From Streptomyces fragilis (GTDB lineage Bacteria; Actinomycetota; Actinomycetes; Streptomycetales; Streptomycetaceae): 64,000 nt of DNA. Positions 1 to 9,633 of this stretch are shown in pieces. A program made the translations under genes and the position numbers. Below the pieces are notes generated by a model, which saw only the letters and a program-made list of their open reading frames with translations, did not search any database and was not told the DNA's origin. Numbering within the stretch: position 1 is the stretch's first letter; each line of letters starts with the position of its first letter. The DNA is taken from assembly GCF_003112515.1 (NCBI RefSeq), contig NZ_BEVZ01000002.1, forward strand, positions 1,364,001 to 1,428,000, read 5' to 3'.

Positions 1-128
1 GCCTTGGCGAGGGCGTCCGGATCGGGCTGCCGGGAGAGGCGGATCACGACGGGCATGTGGTAGGCGGTGCCGGCGCCCTTCCGGGCGGCGATCCACATGC
101 CGTGCTGGGCGGGGGAGAGCTGGCTCAT
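1..128 (-). CDS. NRPS condensation-domain protein, N-terminal fragment (runs off left edge)
   Basis: Reading leftward from the ATG at 128-126, the first 42 residues are a typical start of an NRPS condensation domain: the LSPAQHGMWIA motif is the C1 core motif (SxAQxRMW-type). The rest of the gene lies outside the window, so the domain order and length are unknown. Its start codon overlaps the stop of the upstream AMP-ligase gene (ATGA), so the two are very probably translationally coupled and belong to one leftward operon. Family assignment is secure from the motif; function beyond peptide or ester bond formation cannot be told. Confidence 0.8.
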   Translation of the reverse strand, partial: MSQLSPAQHGMWIAARKGAGTAYHMPVVIRLSRQPDPDALAK

Positions 129-1519
129 CGGACGGCCTCTCGGAGCGTGCGCTTGTCGACCTTGCCGCCGTGGTTGCGGGGCAGGGAGTCCAGGGTGACC
201 AGGCGGTACGGCTGCTCGTGCGGGGCCAGCCGCCCGGAGAGGAAGGCCCGCAGTTCGGTGTGGTCGACGCTGCCCACCACGGCGATCGCCACCGCCTTGC
301 CGAGGGCGGGGTGCGCCACCCCGAAGGCCGCGGCCTCGACCACGCCGGGGTGCTGGTACACCGCCTCCTCGACGTGCAGGGTGGAGACCTTGTGCGCACC
401 GGACTTGATGACGTCGCTCTCCCGGTCGACCAGGTAGAGGTAGCCGTCGTCGTCGATGCGGCCGAGATCGCCCATGCGGACCCAGCCGTCGCGGAAGGTC
501 TCACCGGTGGCGCCGGCGTCGCCGAAGTACGTGCGGCTCGCGGTGGGGGAGCGCATCCACACCTCGCCGGTCTCCCCGGTCGGCACCGGTGCGCCGTCCG
601 GCCCGGTGATCCTGACCGCTCCGCCGGAAGCGGGCCGGCCGACGCTGGAGGGACGCCCGGCGTCGTAGAGCATCACGGTCTGCGCGGGCGCGGCCTCGGT
701 GGAGGTGTAGTAGTTGGCGATCGTCGCCTTCGGGAAGGCGACGGTGAGTTCGGCGGCCACCTTGGCGGGCAGCGGGGCGGCCGCGGATCCCAGCAGCAGC
801 ACGCCGGACAGGTCGTGCCGGGTGTGCGCGCCCGCGGCCAGCATCTCGATCGCCATGGTGGGGACCAGGAAGACGGTGCCCGCCCGGTACTGCTCGATCA
901 GCCGGGCGAAGCGCCCCGGGGTGAAGCGGCCGAGGGTGACCACGGTGGGGTGGGCGCCGATGGCGTTGGCGAGCATCCACTGGCCGGCGTTGGTGCCGAT
1001 CGGGAAGGCGTGGGCCAGGTGCCGCGAGTGGGCGAAGGGCCTGCGCCGCCCGCCCCAGCCGTGCGCCAGGTTCGCGTGGGTGGCCAGCACGCCCTTGGGG
1101 CGCCCGGTGGTGCCGGAGGTGTACAGGATCTGCGCCGCGTCGCCGGGGTGGGGGAGCTCCGGGGTGCCCTCGGCGGACGGGAGCGCGCCGGGGCGCAGCA
1201 CCCTGGTCGCACCGCAGTGCCGGAGCATCGCGTCGACGTCGGCCTCGGCCAGCTGGTCGGAGAGCGGGACGGCGACCGCCCGCGCCTTGAGCACGCCGAG
1301 GAAGGCGACGGCGTATTCCAGCCAGTCGCCGTTGCCGAAGACCAGTCCGATCCGTTCGCCCGGGGTCACTCCCTGGCCGAGCAGCCCGGCGGCCACGGCG
1401 TCGGAACGTTTCTCCCATACGCCGAACGGGAGCGCTCCCACGCCGCTGAGAGCCATGGCCTCCCGTTCCGGCTCGACGGAGGCTCGTGCTCGCAGCAGAT
1501 GGCAGAGCGTCACGCTCAT
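125..1519 (-). CDS. AMP-dependent ligase / stand-alone adenylation enzyme (464 aa)
   Basis: ANL-superfamily adenylate-forming enzyme that should activate a carboxylic acid with ATP and pass it to CoA or a carrier protein. Visible motifs are the P-loop YTSGTTGRPKG, the YYTSTEAAP A5-type motif, the hinge-region GDLGRIDDDGYLYLVDR and the C-terminal catalytic lysine in NHGGKVDKRTL. It carries no carrier domain and is slightly short for an acyl-CoA ligase. The ATG at 1519 is chosen because AGGAG lies 4 nt upstream; a TTG at 1534 is in frame but has no such signal. It is coupled by ATGA overlap to the condensation-domain gene leaving the window and is divergent from the NRPS, so it probably supplies an acyl or aryl starter to that system. 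The substrate is not predictable by eye. Confidence 0.85.
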   Translation of the reverse strand: MSVTLCHLLRARASVEPEREAMALSGVGALPFGVWEKRSDAVAAGLLGQGVTPGERIGLVFGNGDWLEYAVAFLGVLKARAVAVPLSDQLAEADVDAMLRHCGATRVLRPGALPSAEGTPELPHPGDAAQILYTSGTTGRPKGVLATHANLAHGWGGRRRPFAHSRHLAHAFPIGTNAGQWMLANAIGAHPTVVTLGRFTPGRFARLIEQYRAGTVFLVPTMAIEMLAAGAHTRHDLSGVLLLGSAAAPLPAKVAAELTVAFPKATIANYYTSTEAAPAQTVMLYDAGRPSSVGRPASGGAVRITGPDGAPVPTGETGEVWMRSPTASRTYFGDAGATGETFRDGWVRMGDLGRIDDDGYLYLVDRESDVIKSGAHKVSTLHVEEAVYQHPGVVEAAAFGVAHPALGKAVAIAVVGSVDHTELRAFLSGRLAPHEQPYRLVTLDSLPRNHGGKVDKRTLREAVR

Positions 1520-2022
1520 GGTGCTCCTACGCAACCGTAGTGGTATGGACCAATGTGGGGGCCGCGAGCCAGCAGCCTGTCAGCGTGCTGGGGGAACGTC
1601 AACCCTCAGTTTTCGCAAGGCATTTGACTATTCAGGCGGTCGAAACGTCCCGATGCCACGTCACCCTCGGTGAACGCGGGAGGGGTGGAACAGCCTCCTC
1701 CGTGACCGTTGCGGACAGCCCTTGACTGCCGCACCGGCGACTGTTCATAGTGGCGCGAATCCAAGCCCACTCCTCCCCCCACACGAGTGGCGAAATCTGG
1801 ACGGCCGGTTTTCGGCGCGTCCGTGGACGGGTGGGACGCAGCCGACATGACTCAGGGCTCACGGGGGCCCGGCAGCCCGCGGGCCGGGGCCGGCCCGCCG
1901 CCCGGACCGGACCCGCTCGGCCGCCGGACACCACGTCAGGGGACGGCCCGCCGCCGGACCGCACGCCACCGGGCCGCTCCCTGCCTCACCCAGGCCGCCC
2001 CCCGAACCCGGAGAAGCAACGA
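1520..2022. other. divergent control region between the AMP-ligase and NRPS genes
   Basis: About 500 bases without a convincing gene. An open frame continuous with the NRPS runs back to a GTG at 1750, but its translation is Pro/Arg/Gly-rich, resembles no condensation-domain leader and lacks a ribosome site, so it is treated as untranslated leader. The region must hold promoters for both directions; only one rightward candidate (1722-1751) stands out. Confidence 0.6.
1722..1751 (+). promoter_or_regulatory. candidate promoter for the NRPS operon
   Basis: TTGACT at 1722-1727 and CATAGT at 1746-1751 with an 18-bp spacer form a plausible HrdB-type promoter pointing at the NRPS. Transcription would start near 1758 and leave a leader of about 265 nt before the GTG at 2023. 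The -10 is imperfect. Confidence 0.4.
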
Positions 2023-5000
2023 GTGAAGACCGGACCGCTCTCGATCGGCCAGCAGCGCCTGTGGTTCCTCCACCGGTTCGACCCGGACGACCCGTCCAAC
2101 AACCTGTCGTACGCCTTCCGGCTGCGCGGCAGACCGGACGTGGCGGCCCTGGAGAAGGCCCTCACCGCGGTCGTGGAACGGCACGACGCCCTGCGCACCC
2201 GCTTCACCGAGTCGGACGGCGTGCCGACGGCGGTCGTGGAGGACCCGGCCCCGGTCGTGGTCGAGCTGGTCGACGCCGCCTCCGTCGAGGAGGCCGGGCG
2301 GATCGTCGCCGACCGGACCAACACGCGGTTCGACCTCGCGGCGAAGCCGCCGTTCCAGGTGACCCTCGTGCGGCTGGCGCCCGACGACCACGTCCTGTGC
2401 GCCGTGCTGCACCACATCAACGGCGACAGCTGGTCGTTCAACGTCCTGTGGGACGAGGTCGCGGCCCACTACGCCGGCCGGGAGCTGCCGCCCCCGCCGC
2501 TCCAGTACAGCGAACTCGCCGCCGCGCGACGGGAGCCCGCCGACCTCGGCTGGTGGGTCGATCAGCTCTCCGGCGCACCCGACCTGGACCTGCCGACCGA
2601 CCGGCCGCGTCCCGCCGAACGCGGACCGGCGGGCGGCCAGAGCGCGTTCAGGATCTCCGCCGAACTGGCCGCCGCTGTCCGCGAGGTGGCCAGGCGGGCC
2701 CGCTGCACCCCGTACATGGTGCTGCTCGCCGCCTACCAGGTGCTGCTCGCCCGGCACAGCGGACAGCGGGACTTCTGCGTCGGCACGCCCGCCGCCGGCC
2801 GCGGACGTCCCGAACTCGAGCGGGTCGTCGGGTTCCTGTCGACCAGCCTGGTGCTGCGCTGCGACCTCACCGGCGACCCCGCCTTCGCCGACCTGCTGCG
2901 CGCCACCCGCAGGACCGTGCTCGGCGCGCTCTCGCACCCCGACGCCCCGTTCGAGCGGCTGGTCGGCGCGCTCGTGCGGGACCGCGACCTCAGCCGGACG
3001 CCGCTGTACCAGGCGATGTTCGCCCTGCACAGCGAGGGGGACGCCACCGACCCGCTGCCCGGCCTGGAGGCCGAACCCTTTCCGCTCGGCTGGCACCCCG
3101 CCCGCTGCGACCTCTCCCTGGACCTCTTCGAGGAGCCCGACGGCTCGCTGAAGGCCTACCTGATCCACAGCAGCGAGCTGTTCGACGACGCGACCGCCCT
3201 GCGGATCTGCGACCGCTACCGGCAGCTGCTCACCTCCGTCGTCGCCGACCCGCAGCAACCGGTCTCCCGCCTCGCCCTGCTTCCCCCCGAGGAGCGCGCC
3301 CTCCTCCGGGCCTGGAACGACACCGCCGTCGACCTCCCGCGGCACACGCTCGTCGACCTGGTGCTGGACCAGGCACGGGCCACGCCCGACGCGATCGCCG
3401 TCGTCGCCGGGACGACCAGGGTGACCTACCGGCAGCTGGCCGGCGCGGCCGCCGGACTCGCCGTGCGCCTGGGCGAGCGCGGGGTGGGCCCCGGCGCGCG
3501 GGTCGCCGTGCGGAGCTCCCGCCGGGCGGAGATGGTCGTTGCGCTGCTCGGCGTGGTGATGGCCGGCGCCGCGTACGTACCCGTCGACCCCGACTACCCC
3601 GCGTCCCGCGTCGCCCACGTCACCGAGGACTGCGGCGCCGTCCTCGTCCTCGACGACGCCGACCTCGACCACGTCCTCGACCCGTCGGCGGCCGCCGACC
3701 CGGCCCGCGCCCTGCGGCCCGCGCCCTCCGACACCGCGTACGTCCTCTACACGTCCGGCTCCACCGGCAACCCCAAGGGCGTCGTCGTCCCGCACCGGGC
3801 CCTGACCAACTTCCTGCTCGCGCTGCGCACCCTGGTCGGCTCCACGCCCGAGGACCGCTGGCTGGCCCTGACCTCCCTCTCCTTCGACATCAGCGCCCTC
3901 GAGCTCCACCTGCCGCTGGTCACCGGCGGCCGGGTCGTCGTCGCCGACGCCGACACCGCCCGCGACGGCGCCGCCCTGAGCCGCCTGCTCCACGCCGAAC
4001 AGGTCACCCACGTCCAGGCCACCCCCTCCGGCTGGCGGGTGCTGCTCACCGGCGACCTCCCCCCGGTCACCGCGCTCACCGGCGGCGAACCGCTGCCGCC
4101 GCGGCTGGCCGCGGAACTCCGCTCCCGGGTGCGCCGACTGGTCAACATGTACGGGCCGACCGAGACCACCATCTGGTCCACCGCCTGGGAGGTGCCGCCC
4201 CACCCCGAGCGGGTGAGCATCGGCGCCCCCCTCGCCAACACCACCTGCCACGTCGTCGACGAGGCGGGCGCCCCGGCGCCCGTCGGCGTCCCCGGGGAAC
4301 TGCTGATCGGCGGCGCCGGGGTCGCCGACGGCTACCTCGGCCGCCCCGACCTCACCGCCCGGCGCTTCACCGACCTCGACGGCGAACGGGTCTACCGCAC
4401 GGGCGACCTGGTCCGCCGCCTCGCCGACGGGACGCTGGAGTTCCTCGGACGCACCGACGACCAGGTCAAACTGCGCGGCCACCGCATCGAACTCGGCGAG
4501 ATCGCCACCGTGCTGGAGACCCACCCCGAGGTGCGGCAGGCGGTGGTCGGCGTCGCCGACGAGCAACTGGTCGCCTTCCACGTGCCCGCCGGCGCGGCCT
4601 CCGAGGAGGACGCCGGCCTGCTCGCCGCGCGGCTGCGCGACCACCTCGCCGACCGGCTGCCCGGCTACATGGTCCCGACCCGCTGGGTCCCCCTGACGGA
4701 ACTTCCGCTCACCCCCAACGGCAAGGTCGACCGCAAGGCCCTGCCCTACCCGTCCGCCGCCGGACGCGAGGCCACCGGCAGGGCGCCGGAGAGCGGGAAC
4801 GAGAAGCTGGTCGCCGCCGTCTTCGGCGAGATCCTGGAGGTGGAGGACGTCCGGGCGGACGACGACTTCTTCGCCGTCGGCGGACACTCGCTGCGCGCCG
4901 CCATGGTCACCGCCCGCCTCACCGCACGCACCGGCGTCCAGGTCGCCGTCAGCGAACTGTTCCGCCGACCCACCGTGGCCTCGCTCGCCGCGCTGCTCGA

Positions 5001-8000
5001 CACCGCCCGGCCCGGCGCCGACACCGACCCGGGCCCGAGGCCCCGGCCCGCCGGAAGCCCGGCCCCGCTCTCCCACAGCCAGGAGCGGCTGTGGTTCCTC
5101 CACCGGCTCGACCCGCACGACGCCGCCTACAACATGTGGATCGTCCACCGGTTGCACGGCCCCCTCGACACCGGCGCCCTCCGCCGGGCCCTCGACGCGC
5201 TCACCGCACGGCACGACATCCTGCGCACCCGCTTCCCCGAGGTCGACGGGGCGCCGGCCGCGGTCGTCGAACCGGCCGGGCCCGTCCCCCTGGAGGAACT
5301 CGCCGCCGCCGACGAGCGGGAGGCCCTGGAGGCGGTGGCGGCCCGCACCAACGCGCCGTTCGACCTCGCCGCCGCACCGCCGCTGCGCGCCGCGCTGATC
5401 CGCGTCGCCCCGGACGACCACGTCCTGTGCCTGGTCCTGCACCACATCCTCGGCGACGGCTGGTCGCTCGACCTGCTCCACGACGAACTCGCCGCGCTCT
5501 ACTCGGGACGCCCCCTGCCGGACGTCGCCCTGCAGTTCGGCGACGTCGCCGCCTGGCGGCGCGAACGCGACACCACCGCGGCACTCGCCCACTGGCGCGA
5601 GCACCTCGCCGACCCCACACCCCTCGACCTGCCCGTCGACCACCCGCGCACCCCCGTGCCGGCCCGCCGCGGCGCCCTGGTGCCGGTCCGCCTCGACGCC
5701 CGCGAGACCGACGCCCTCACCCGGCTCGGCCGCGCCCACGGCTGCACCCTGTTCATGGTGCTGCTCGCCGCCTACCAGACCCTGCTCGCCCGGCACACCG
5801 GCCACCACGACATCCTCGTCGGCACCGCCACCGCCGGCCGCGAACGCCTCGAACTGGAGGACGTCGTCGGCTACCTCACCGACGTCCTCGTGCTGCGCGG
5901 CGACCTCTCCGAGGACCCCGACGTCGCCGAACTGCTGCGCCGCACCCGCGCCGACGTCCTCTCCGCCTTCGCCCACCAGGACGTCCCGTTCGAGCAACTG
6001 GTCGCCGAACTGCGGGTCGAGCGCGACCTGTCGAGCACGCCGCTGTTCCAGACCATGGCGATCCTGCACAACCAGCAGACCCACCGCCCCGCCGACGCCT
6101 TCGCCGGACTGCGCAGCACCCCCTTCGACCACGGCTTCCAGCAGGCCAAGTTCGAACTGATGATGGAGGCCTGGCACGACGACCGGGAACTCGTCGTCAC
6201 CCTCGTGTACGACGCGGGACTGTTCGAGGAAGCCACCATGACCCGGCTCGCCGAACGGTTCGGACAACTCCTGCGCGCCCTGCCGGAGAACGAGGCCACC
6301 CCGCTGTCCGCCCTCCCGCTGCTCACTCCCCGGGACACCGCGGTCCTCGAGGGCCCGCCCCTCGCGGAGGCCCTCCCCACCGTCCCCGAACTCCTCGCCC
6401 TCGCCGTGCGCGAGCACCCCGACCGGGTGGCCGTCGCGTGCGGGGAGCTCACCCTGACCTACGCCCAGCTCGACGCCCGCGCCGCCGAACTCGCCGCCGC
6501 GCTGCCCCGGGGCGCGGTGGTCGGCATCCGCCTCGGCCGGCACCCCGACGCCGTCGCCGCGATGCTCGCCGCCTGGCGCGCCGGCAGCGCCTACCTCCCC
6601 CTCGACCCGGACTACCCCGAGCAGCGCCTCACCCACATGGCCGAGGACAGCGGAGCCCGCGTCGTCCTCACCCCCGACGGGCCCCGGCCGCTGCCCGGCG
6701 CCACCGCGACCGACGCCGCCTACGTCATCTACACCTCCGGCTCCACCGGCGTCCCCAAGGGCGTCGTGGTCGGCCACGCCGCGCTCGCCGCCCGCGTCGC
6801 CTGGATGCGGGAGGCCTACGGACTCGGGCCCGAGGACCGCGTCGTGCAGTTCGCCGCGCTCAGCTTCGACACCCACGTCGAGGAGATCTTCCCCGCGCTC
6901 GCCTCCGGCGCGCGCGTCGATCTGCTCCCCGAGGGCGCCGTCACCCTGCCCGAACACCTCGACGGCGTCACCGTCCTCGACCTGCCGACCGCCTACTGGC
7001 ACCACCTGGTCGAGGTGATCGACGACATCCCCTGGCCGGACACCCTGCGCCTGGTGATCCTCGGCGGCGAACAGGTCCACGGCAGCGCCGTCGCCCGCTG
7101 GCGCGAACGGTTCGGCGACCGCGTCCGCCTCGTCAACACCTACGGCCCCACCGAGGCCACCGTCATCTGCACCGCCGACGAACTCACCGGCGAGCCCACC
7201 GAAGGGCAGCCCCCCATCGGACGCCCCGTCGGCGGCGCCCGCGTCCTCCTGCTCGGCCCGCACGGCGAGCAGGTGCCGCCCGGCGCGCCCGGCGAACTGT
7301 GCGTCGGCGGCGCCGGCCTCGCCGACGGCTACCTCGGCCGGCCCGAACTCACCACCGAACGCTTCCCGCTGCTCGACGGCGAGCGTCACTACCGCACCGG
7401 CGACCGCGCCCGGCTGCGGCCCGACGGCCGCCTGGAATTCCTCGGCCGCCTCGACGACCAGGTCAAACTGCGCGGCTTCCGGATCGAACCCGGCGAGATC
7501 GAGGCCCACCTCGGCGGCCGCGGCGCCGTCGCCGTCCACGGACAGACCCTGGTCGGCTACACCGTCGGCGACCCGGGGACGCTCCCGGACGAGCTGCGCG
7601 CCGTCCTCCCCCCGCACCTGGTGCCCGCCGCCTGGGTGGAGCTGGACGCGCTGCCGCTCACCCCCAGCGGCAAGCTCGACCGGGCCGCGCTCCCCGAGCC
7701 GGTCCGCACCCGGGAGTGGACCGCCCCGCGCACCGACGCCGAACTGCTGGTGGCCGACGTCTACGCCGAAGTCCTCGACACCCCCCGCATCGGCGCGCTG
7801 GACGACTTCTTCGCCCTCGGCGGCCACTCCCTGCTCGCCGTCCGGGTGATCGCCCGGCTGCGCGCCGCCACCGACGTCGACCTGCCGATCCGCACCCTCT
7901 TCGACCAGGGCACCGTCGAAGGCGTCGCCCGGGCGCTGGAGGACCGGCTGCTCGCCGAGATCGAGCAGCTCACCGACGAGGAGGCCGCCCTGCTGCTCGC

Positions 8001-8016
8001 CCAGGAGCCGTCCTGA
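2023..8016 (+). CDS. two-module non-ribosomal peptide synthetase, C-A-PCP-C-A-PCP (1997 aa)
   Basis: Domains in order: C1 (about 5-440, HHINGDS with His130/131), A1 (about 460-870, P-loop YTSGSTG from 576), PCP1 (Ser956 in GGHSL), C2 (about 1015-1440, HHILGDG around His1141), A2 (about 1460-1850, YTSGSTG from 1570) and PCP2 (Ser1936 in GGHSL). There is no epimerase, methyltransferase or thioesterase. The protein begins with a C domain, so it expects an acyl or peptidyl donor from another protein. The pocket read by eye for A1 is DILQLGMIWK, one change from a known glycine code. For A2 it is DTEDIGTVIK, whose two acidic residues suggest a basic amino acid. The GTG at 2023 is preferred because GGAGAA lies 7 nt upstream and the C domain starts at once. 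It is followed by a discrete ACP, a C protein and a hydrolase-like protein. Confidence 0.93.
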   Translation: MKTGPLSIGQQRLWFLHRFDPDDPSNNLSYAFRLRGRPDVAALEKALTAVVERHDALRTRFTESDGVPTAVVEDPAPVVVELVDAASVEEAGRIVADRTNTRFDLAAKPPFQVTLVRLAPDDHVLCAVLHHINGDSWSFNVLWDEVAAHYAGRELPPPPLQYSELAAARREPADLGWWVDQLSGAPDLDLPTDRPRPAERGPAGGQSAFRISAELAAAVREVARRARCTPYMVLLAAYQVLLARHSGQRDFCVGTPAAGRGRPELERVVGFLSTSLVLRCDLTGDPAFADLLRATRRTVLGALSHPDAPFERLVGALVRDRDLSRTPLYQAMFALHSEGDATDPLPGLEAEPFPLGWHPARCDLSLDLFEEPDGSLKAYLIHSSELFDDATALRICDRYRQLLTSVVADPQQPVSRLALLPPEERALLRAWNDTAVDLPRHTLVDLVLDQARATPDAIAVVAGTTRVTYRQLAGAAAGLAVRLGERGVGPGARVAVRSSRRAEMVVALLGVVMAGAAYVPVDPDYPASRVAHVTEDCGAVLVLDDADLDHVLDPSAAADPARALRPAPSDTAYVLYTSGSTGNPKGVVVPHRALTNFLLALRTLVGSTPEDRWLALTSLSFDISALELHLPLVTGGRVVVADADTARDGAALSRLLHAEQVTHVQATPSGWRVLLTGDLPPVTALTGGEPLPPRLAAELRSRVRRLVNMYGPTETTIWSTAWEVPPHPERVSIGAPLANTTCHVVDEAGAPAPVGVPGELLIGGAGVADGYLGRPDLTARRFTDLDGERVYRTGDLVRRLADGTLEFLGRTDDQVKLRGHRIELGEIATVLETHPEVRQAVVGVADEQLVAFHVPAGAASEEDAGLLAARLRDHLADRLPGYMVPTRWVPLTELPLTPNGKVDRKALPYPSAAGREATGRAPESGNEKLVAAVFGEILEVEDVRADDDFFAVGGHSLRAAMVTARLTARTGVQVAVSELFRRPTVASLAALLDTARPGADTDPGPRPRPAGSPAPLSHSQERLWFLHRLDPHDAAYNMWIVHRLHGPLDTGALRRALDALTARHDILRTRFPEVDGAPAAVVEPAGPVPLEELAAADEREALEAVAARTNAPFDLAAAPPLRAALIRVAPDDHVLCLVLHHILGDGWSLDLLHDELAALYSGRPLPDVALQFGDVAAWRRERDTTAALAHWREHLADPTPLDLPVDHPRTPVPARRGALVPVRLDARETDALTRLGRAHGCTLFMVLLAAYQTLLARHTGHHDILVGTATAGRERLELEDVVGYLTDVLVLRGDLSEDPDVAELLRRTRADVLSAFAHQDVPFEQLVAELRVERDLSSTPLFQTMAILHNQQTHRPADAFAGLRSTPFDHGFQQAKFELMMEAWHDDRELVVTLVYDAGLFEEATMTRLAERFGQLLRALPENEATPLSALPLLTPRDTAVLEGPPLAEALPTVPELLALAVREHPDRVAVACGELTLTYAQLDARAAELAAALPRGAVVGIRLGRHPDAVAAMLAAWRAGSAYLPLDPDYPEQRLTHMAEDSGARVVLTPDGPRPLPGATATDAAYVIYTSGSTGVPKGVVVGHAALAARVAWMREAYGLGPEDRVVQFAALSFDTHVEEIFPALASGARVDLLPEGAVTLPEHLDGVTVLDLPTAYWHHLVEVIDDIPWPDTLRLVILGGEQVHGSAVARWRERFGDRVRLVNTYGPTEATVICTADELTGEPTEGQPPIGRPVGGARVLLLGPHGEQVPPGAPGELCVGGAGLADGYLGRPELTTERFPLLDGERHYRTGDRARLRPDGRLEFLGRLDDQVKLRGFRIEPGEIEAHLGGRGAVAVHGQTLVGYTVGDPGTLPDELRAVLPPHLVPAAWVELDALPLTPSGKLDRAALPEPVRTREWTAPRTDAELLVADVYAEVLDTPRIGALDDFFALGGHSLLAVRVIARLRAATDVDLPIRTLFDQGTVEGVARALEDRLLAEIEQLTDEEAALLLAQEPS

Positions 8017-8040
8017 CCGGACCAGGGAACCGGCCGGCCC

Positions 8041-8091
8041 GCACGGACACCCGGCCGGGACGCACGGACACCCGACCGGGACGCACGGACA
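8041..8091. repeat. 21-bp tandem repeat, about 2.4 copies, in the NRPS-ACP gap
   Basis: Units start at 8041, 8062 and 8083, each beginning GCACGGACA. The repeat fills most of the 112-bp gap between the NRPS stop and the ACP start. It is probably a slippage product in GC-rich DNA; no regulatory role can be shown. Confidence 0.75.
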
Positions 8092-8128
8092 TCGCACCAC
8101 CGCACCAGACCGTCGAGGAAGGAAGCAC

Positions 8129-8377
8129 ATGACCAGAGACGAGATCACGCAACGGCTCGCGGAACTCGTCGCCGAGGCGTCGGACGGCGACATCCCCGCC
8201 GAGCGGGCCCGCGACGCGGGCGTCCCGCTCTCCGTGCTCGGACTCACCTCACTGTCCAGGATGCGGCTGATCGACGCGGTGGAGTCCGAGTTCGGCGTCG
8301 AACTCGACCTCGGCGAGCGGGACTGGACGATGCTGGACGACCTCGGCGCACTCGCCGACCACCTGGAGCACCGGTGA
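8129..8377 (+). CDS. discrete acyl/peptidyl carrier protein (82 aa)
   Basis: Small acidic four-helix carrier protein. The phosphopantetheine attachment serine lies in the LGLTSLSRMRL motif (variant of the GxDSL signature, with Thr in place of Asp), followed by a typical DAVESEFGVELDL helix region. A GAGGAAGGAAG ribosome site precedes the ATG. Its TGA overlaps the GTG of the next condensation-protein gene (GTGA), so the two products are probably made together and act together. In context it may accept the peptide from the last PCP of the NRPS or carry an acyl group used by the discrete C protein. The direction of transfer cannot be told from sequence. Confidence 0.85.
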   Translation: MTRDEITQRLAELVAEASDGDIPAERARDAGVPLSVLGLTSLSRMRLIDAVESEFGVELDLGERDWTMLDDLGALADHLEHR

Positions 8378-9633
8378 TCGTCCCCTTCGCCGGGCGGTCC
8401 GGCGGCACCGGCCCCCTCACCTGGGGCCAGCTGGCGATCTGGGACGCCATCGAACGAACCGCGCCCGACGACCACTACTTCAACTTCGGGCGCGTCCTCA
8501 AGGTCCCCGGCGTCCGCTCCCTCGACGAGACGACCGCCGCGCTCGCCGCGCTGCTCGGCACCCACGACTCGCTGCGCACCCGGCTCGACCTGCCCGCAGA
8601 CGGCGGCCTCCCGCGCCAGCGGCTCGAGGAAGGCGGGAAGCTGCCGGTGCTGCTGTCCACCGACGACCCGGAGGAACTGCTCACGCGGCTGTGCTCCACC
8701 CGCTTCGACTACGAGGACGAATGGCCGCTGCGGGTCGCCCTGGTCACCGACGGGCCCCGGGTCACCCACGTCGTGCTCGTCTTCTGCCACCTCGCGGCCG
8801 ACGGGCTCGGCGCGGACGTCGCCGTCCGCGACCTGCGCATGCTGCTGCTGCGGGGCGCCGCCGCGGGACGGCCCGCCGCGGCCAGCCCGCTCGACCTCGC
8901 CCGCTGGCAGGCGGGGCCCGAGGGCCGCCGGGTCGCCCGGCGGGCCGCCGCCGTGTGGGAGGCCGTGCCCCACCAGGTGATGTTCGACCGGGACGTGCCG
9001 GAGGCCGACCGCGCCGACCGTCCACGGGTCTGGCGCGCCCAGCTGTCCTCCCCGGCGCTCGGCCTGGCCGCACGGGCCGTCGCCGCCCGCCACCACACCT
9101 CCACCTCCACCGTGCTGCTCACCGCCACCGCCGCGCTGGTCAACCGGTGCACCGGGAAGGACCGGAGCGTGGTGCTGCCGATCGTCCACAACCGCTTCCG
9201 GCAGGACACCGCACGGATGGTCAGCATGGTGTCCCAGGAGGGCGTCTTCGTCCTCGACGGGGCCGACCGCGGCCTGGACGACCTGCTTGCCGCCGCCGGT
9301 TCCGCCTCCCTGCGGGCCTACCGCAGCGCCTTCCACGATCCGCTGGACCGGGCACGCGGCGACTGGGTGCAGCCCCTGTGCTGCTTCAACGACCAGCGCT
9401 TCGCCGAACCCGGCCCGGCGCCCCGCACCCCGCGGGAGATCCGGGCCGCCCTCCCGGCCACCACCCTGTCCTGGCCGCTCAGCCAGGACCGGCTCAACTG
9501 CCGCTTCTGCGTGCACGTCGGCGGCGACCTGGAGGTCTCCCTCACCGCCGACACCCACTTCCTGCCGCGCCGGCGCATGGAGCGGTTCCTGCTCGACCTG
9601 GAGTCCCTGCTCGTGGCCGAGGCCGGCGCATGA
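8374..9633 (+). CDS. stand-alone condensation-domain protein (419 aa)
   Basis: Single NRPS-type condensation domain with no attached A or PCP domain. The HHxxxDG active motif appears as CHLAADG at roughly residues 130-136: the first His is Cys, but the catalytic second His and the DG are kept. The N-terminal motif LTWGQLAIWDAI and the C-terminal QDRLNCRFCVHVGGDLEVS region also fit the fold. Discrete C proteins of this kind can form amide or ester bonds between a carrier-bound acyl group and a soluble or carrier-bound acceptor, and may release the chain. As the NRPS has no thioesterase, this protein is a good candidate for the final condensation or release step (inference). It is coupled to the ACP gene upstream and to the next gene (ATGA). 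Confidence 0.85.
   Translation: MIVPFAGRSGGTGPLTWGQLAIWDAIERTAPDDHYFNFGRVLKVPGVRSLDETTAALAALLGTHDSLRTRLDLPADGGLPRQRLEEGGKLPVLLSTDDPEELLTRLCSTRFDYEDEWPLRVALVTDGPRVTHVVLVFCHLAADGLGADVAVRDLRMLLLRGAAAGRPAAASPLDLARWQAGPEGRRVARRAAAVWEAVPHQVMFDRDVPEADRADRPRVWRAQLSSPALGLAARAVAARHHTSTSTVLLTATAALVNRCTGKDRSVVLPIVHNRFRQDTARMVSMVSQEGVFVLDGADRGLDDLLAAAGSASLRAYRSAFHDPLDRARGDWVQPLCCFNDQRFAEPGPAPRTPREIRAALPATTLSWPLSQDRLNCRFCVHVGGDLEVSLTADTHFLPRRRMERFLLDLESLLVAEAGA

Noticed and set aside
1622..1652. Second TTGACT (1624-1629) as a promoter for the NRPS
   Set aside because: No acceptable -10 hexamer at 16-19 bp spacing.
1750..2022. Upstream extension of the NRPS reading frame to a GTG at 1750
   Set aside because: Pro/Arg-rich translation without condensation-domain homology, and the GTG at 2023 has a good ribosome site directly before the C1 motif.
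1787..2026. 79-codon frame in the NRPS leader
   Set aside because: Composition is Arg/Pro/Gly-rich, there is no ribosome site, and it overlaps the NRPS start; judged noise.
8017..8128. Possible thioesterase or short gene between NRPS and ACP
   Set aside because: Only 112 bp, filled by a 21-bp tandem repeat; no start codon with coding potential.
1936..9558. Very long open frame on the minus strand opposite the NRPS and following genes
   Set aside because: Shadow frame caused by G/C third-position bias; its Gly/Val/Gln-rich translation has no domain, while the plus strand has full NRPS motifs.
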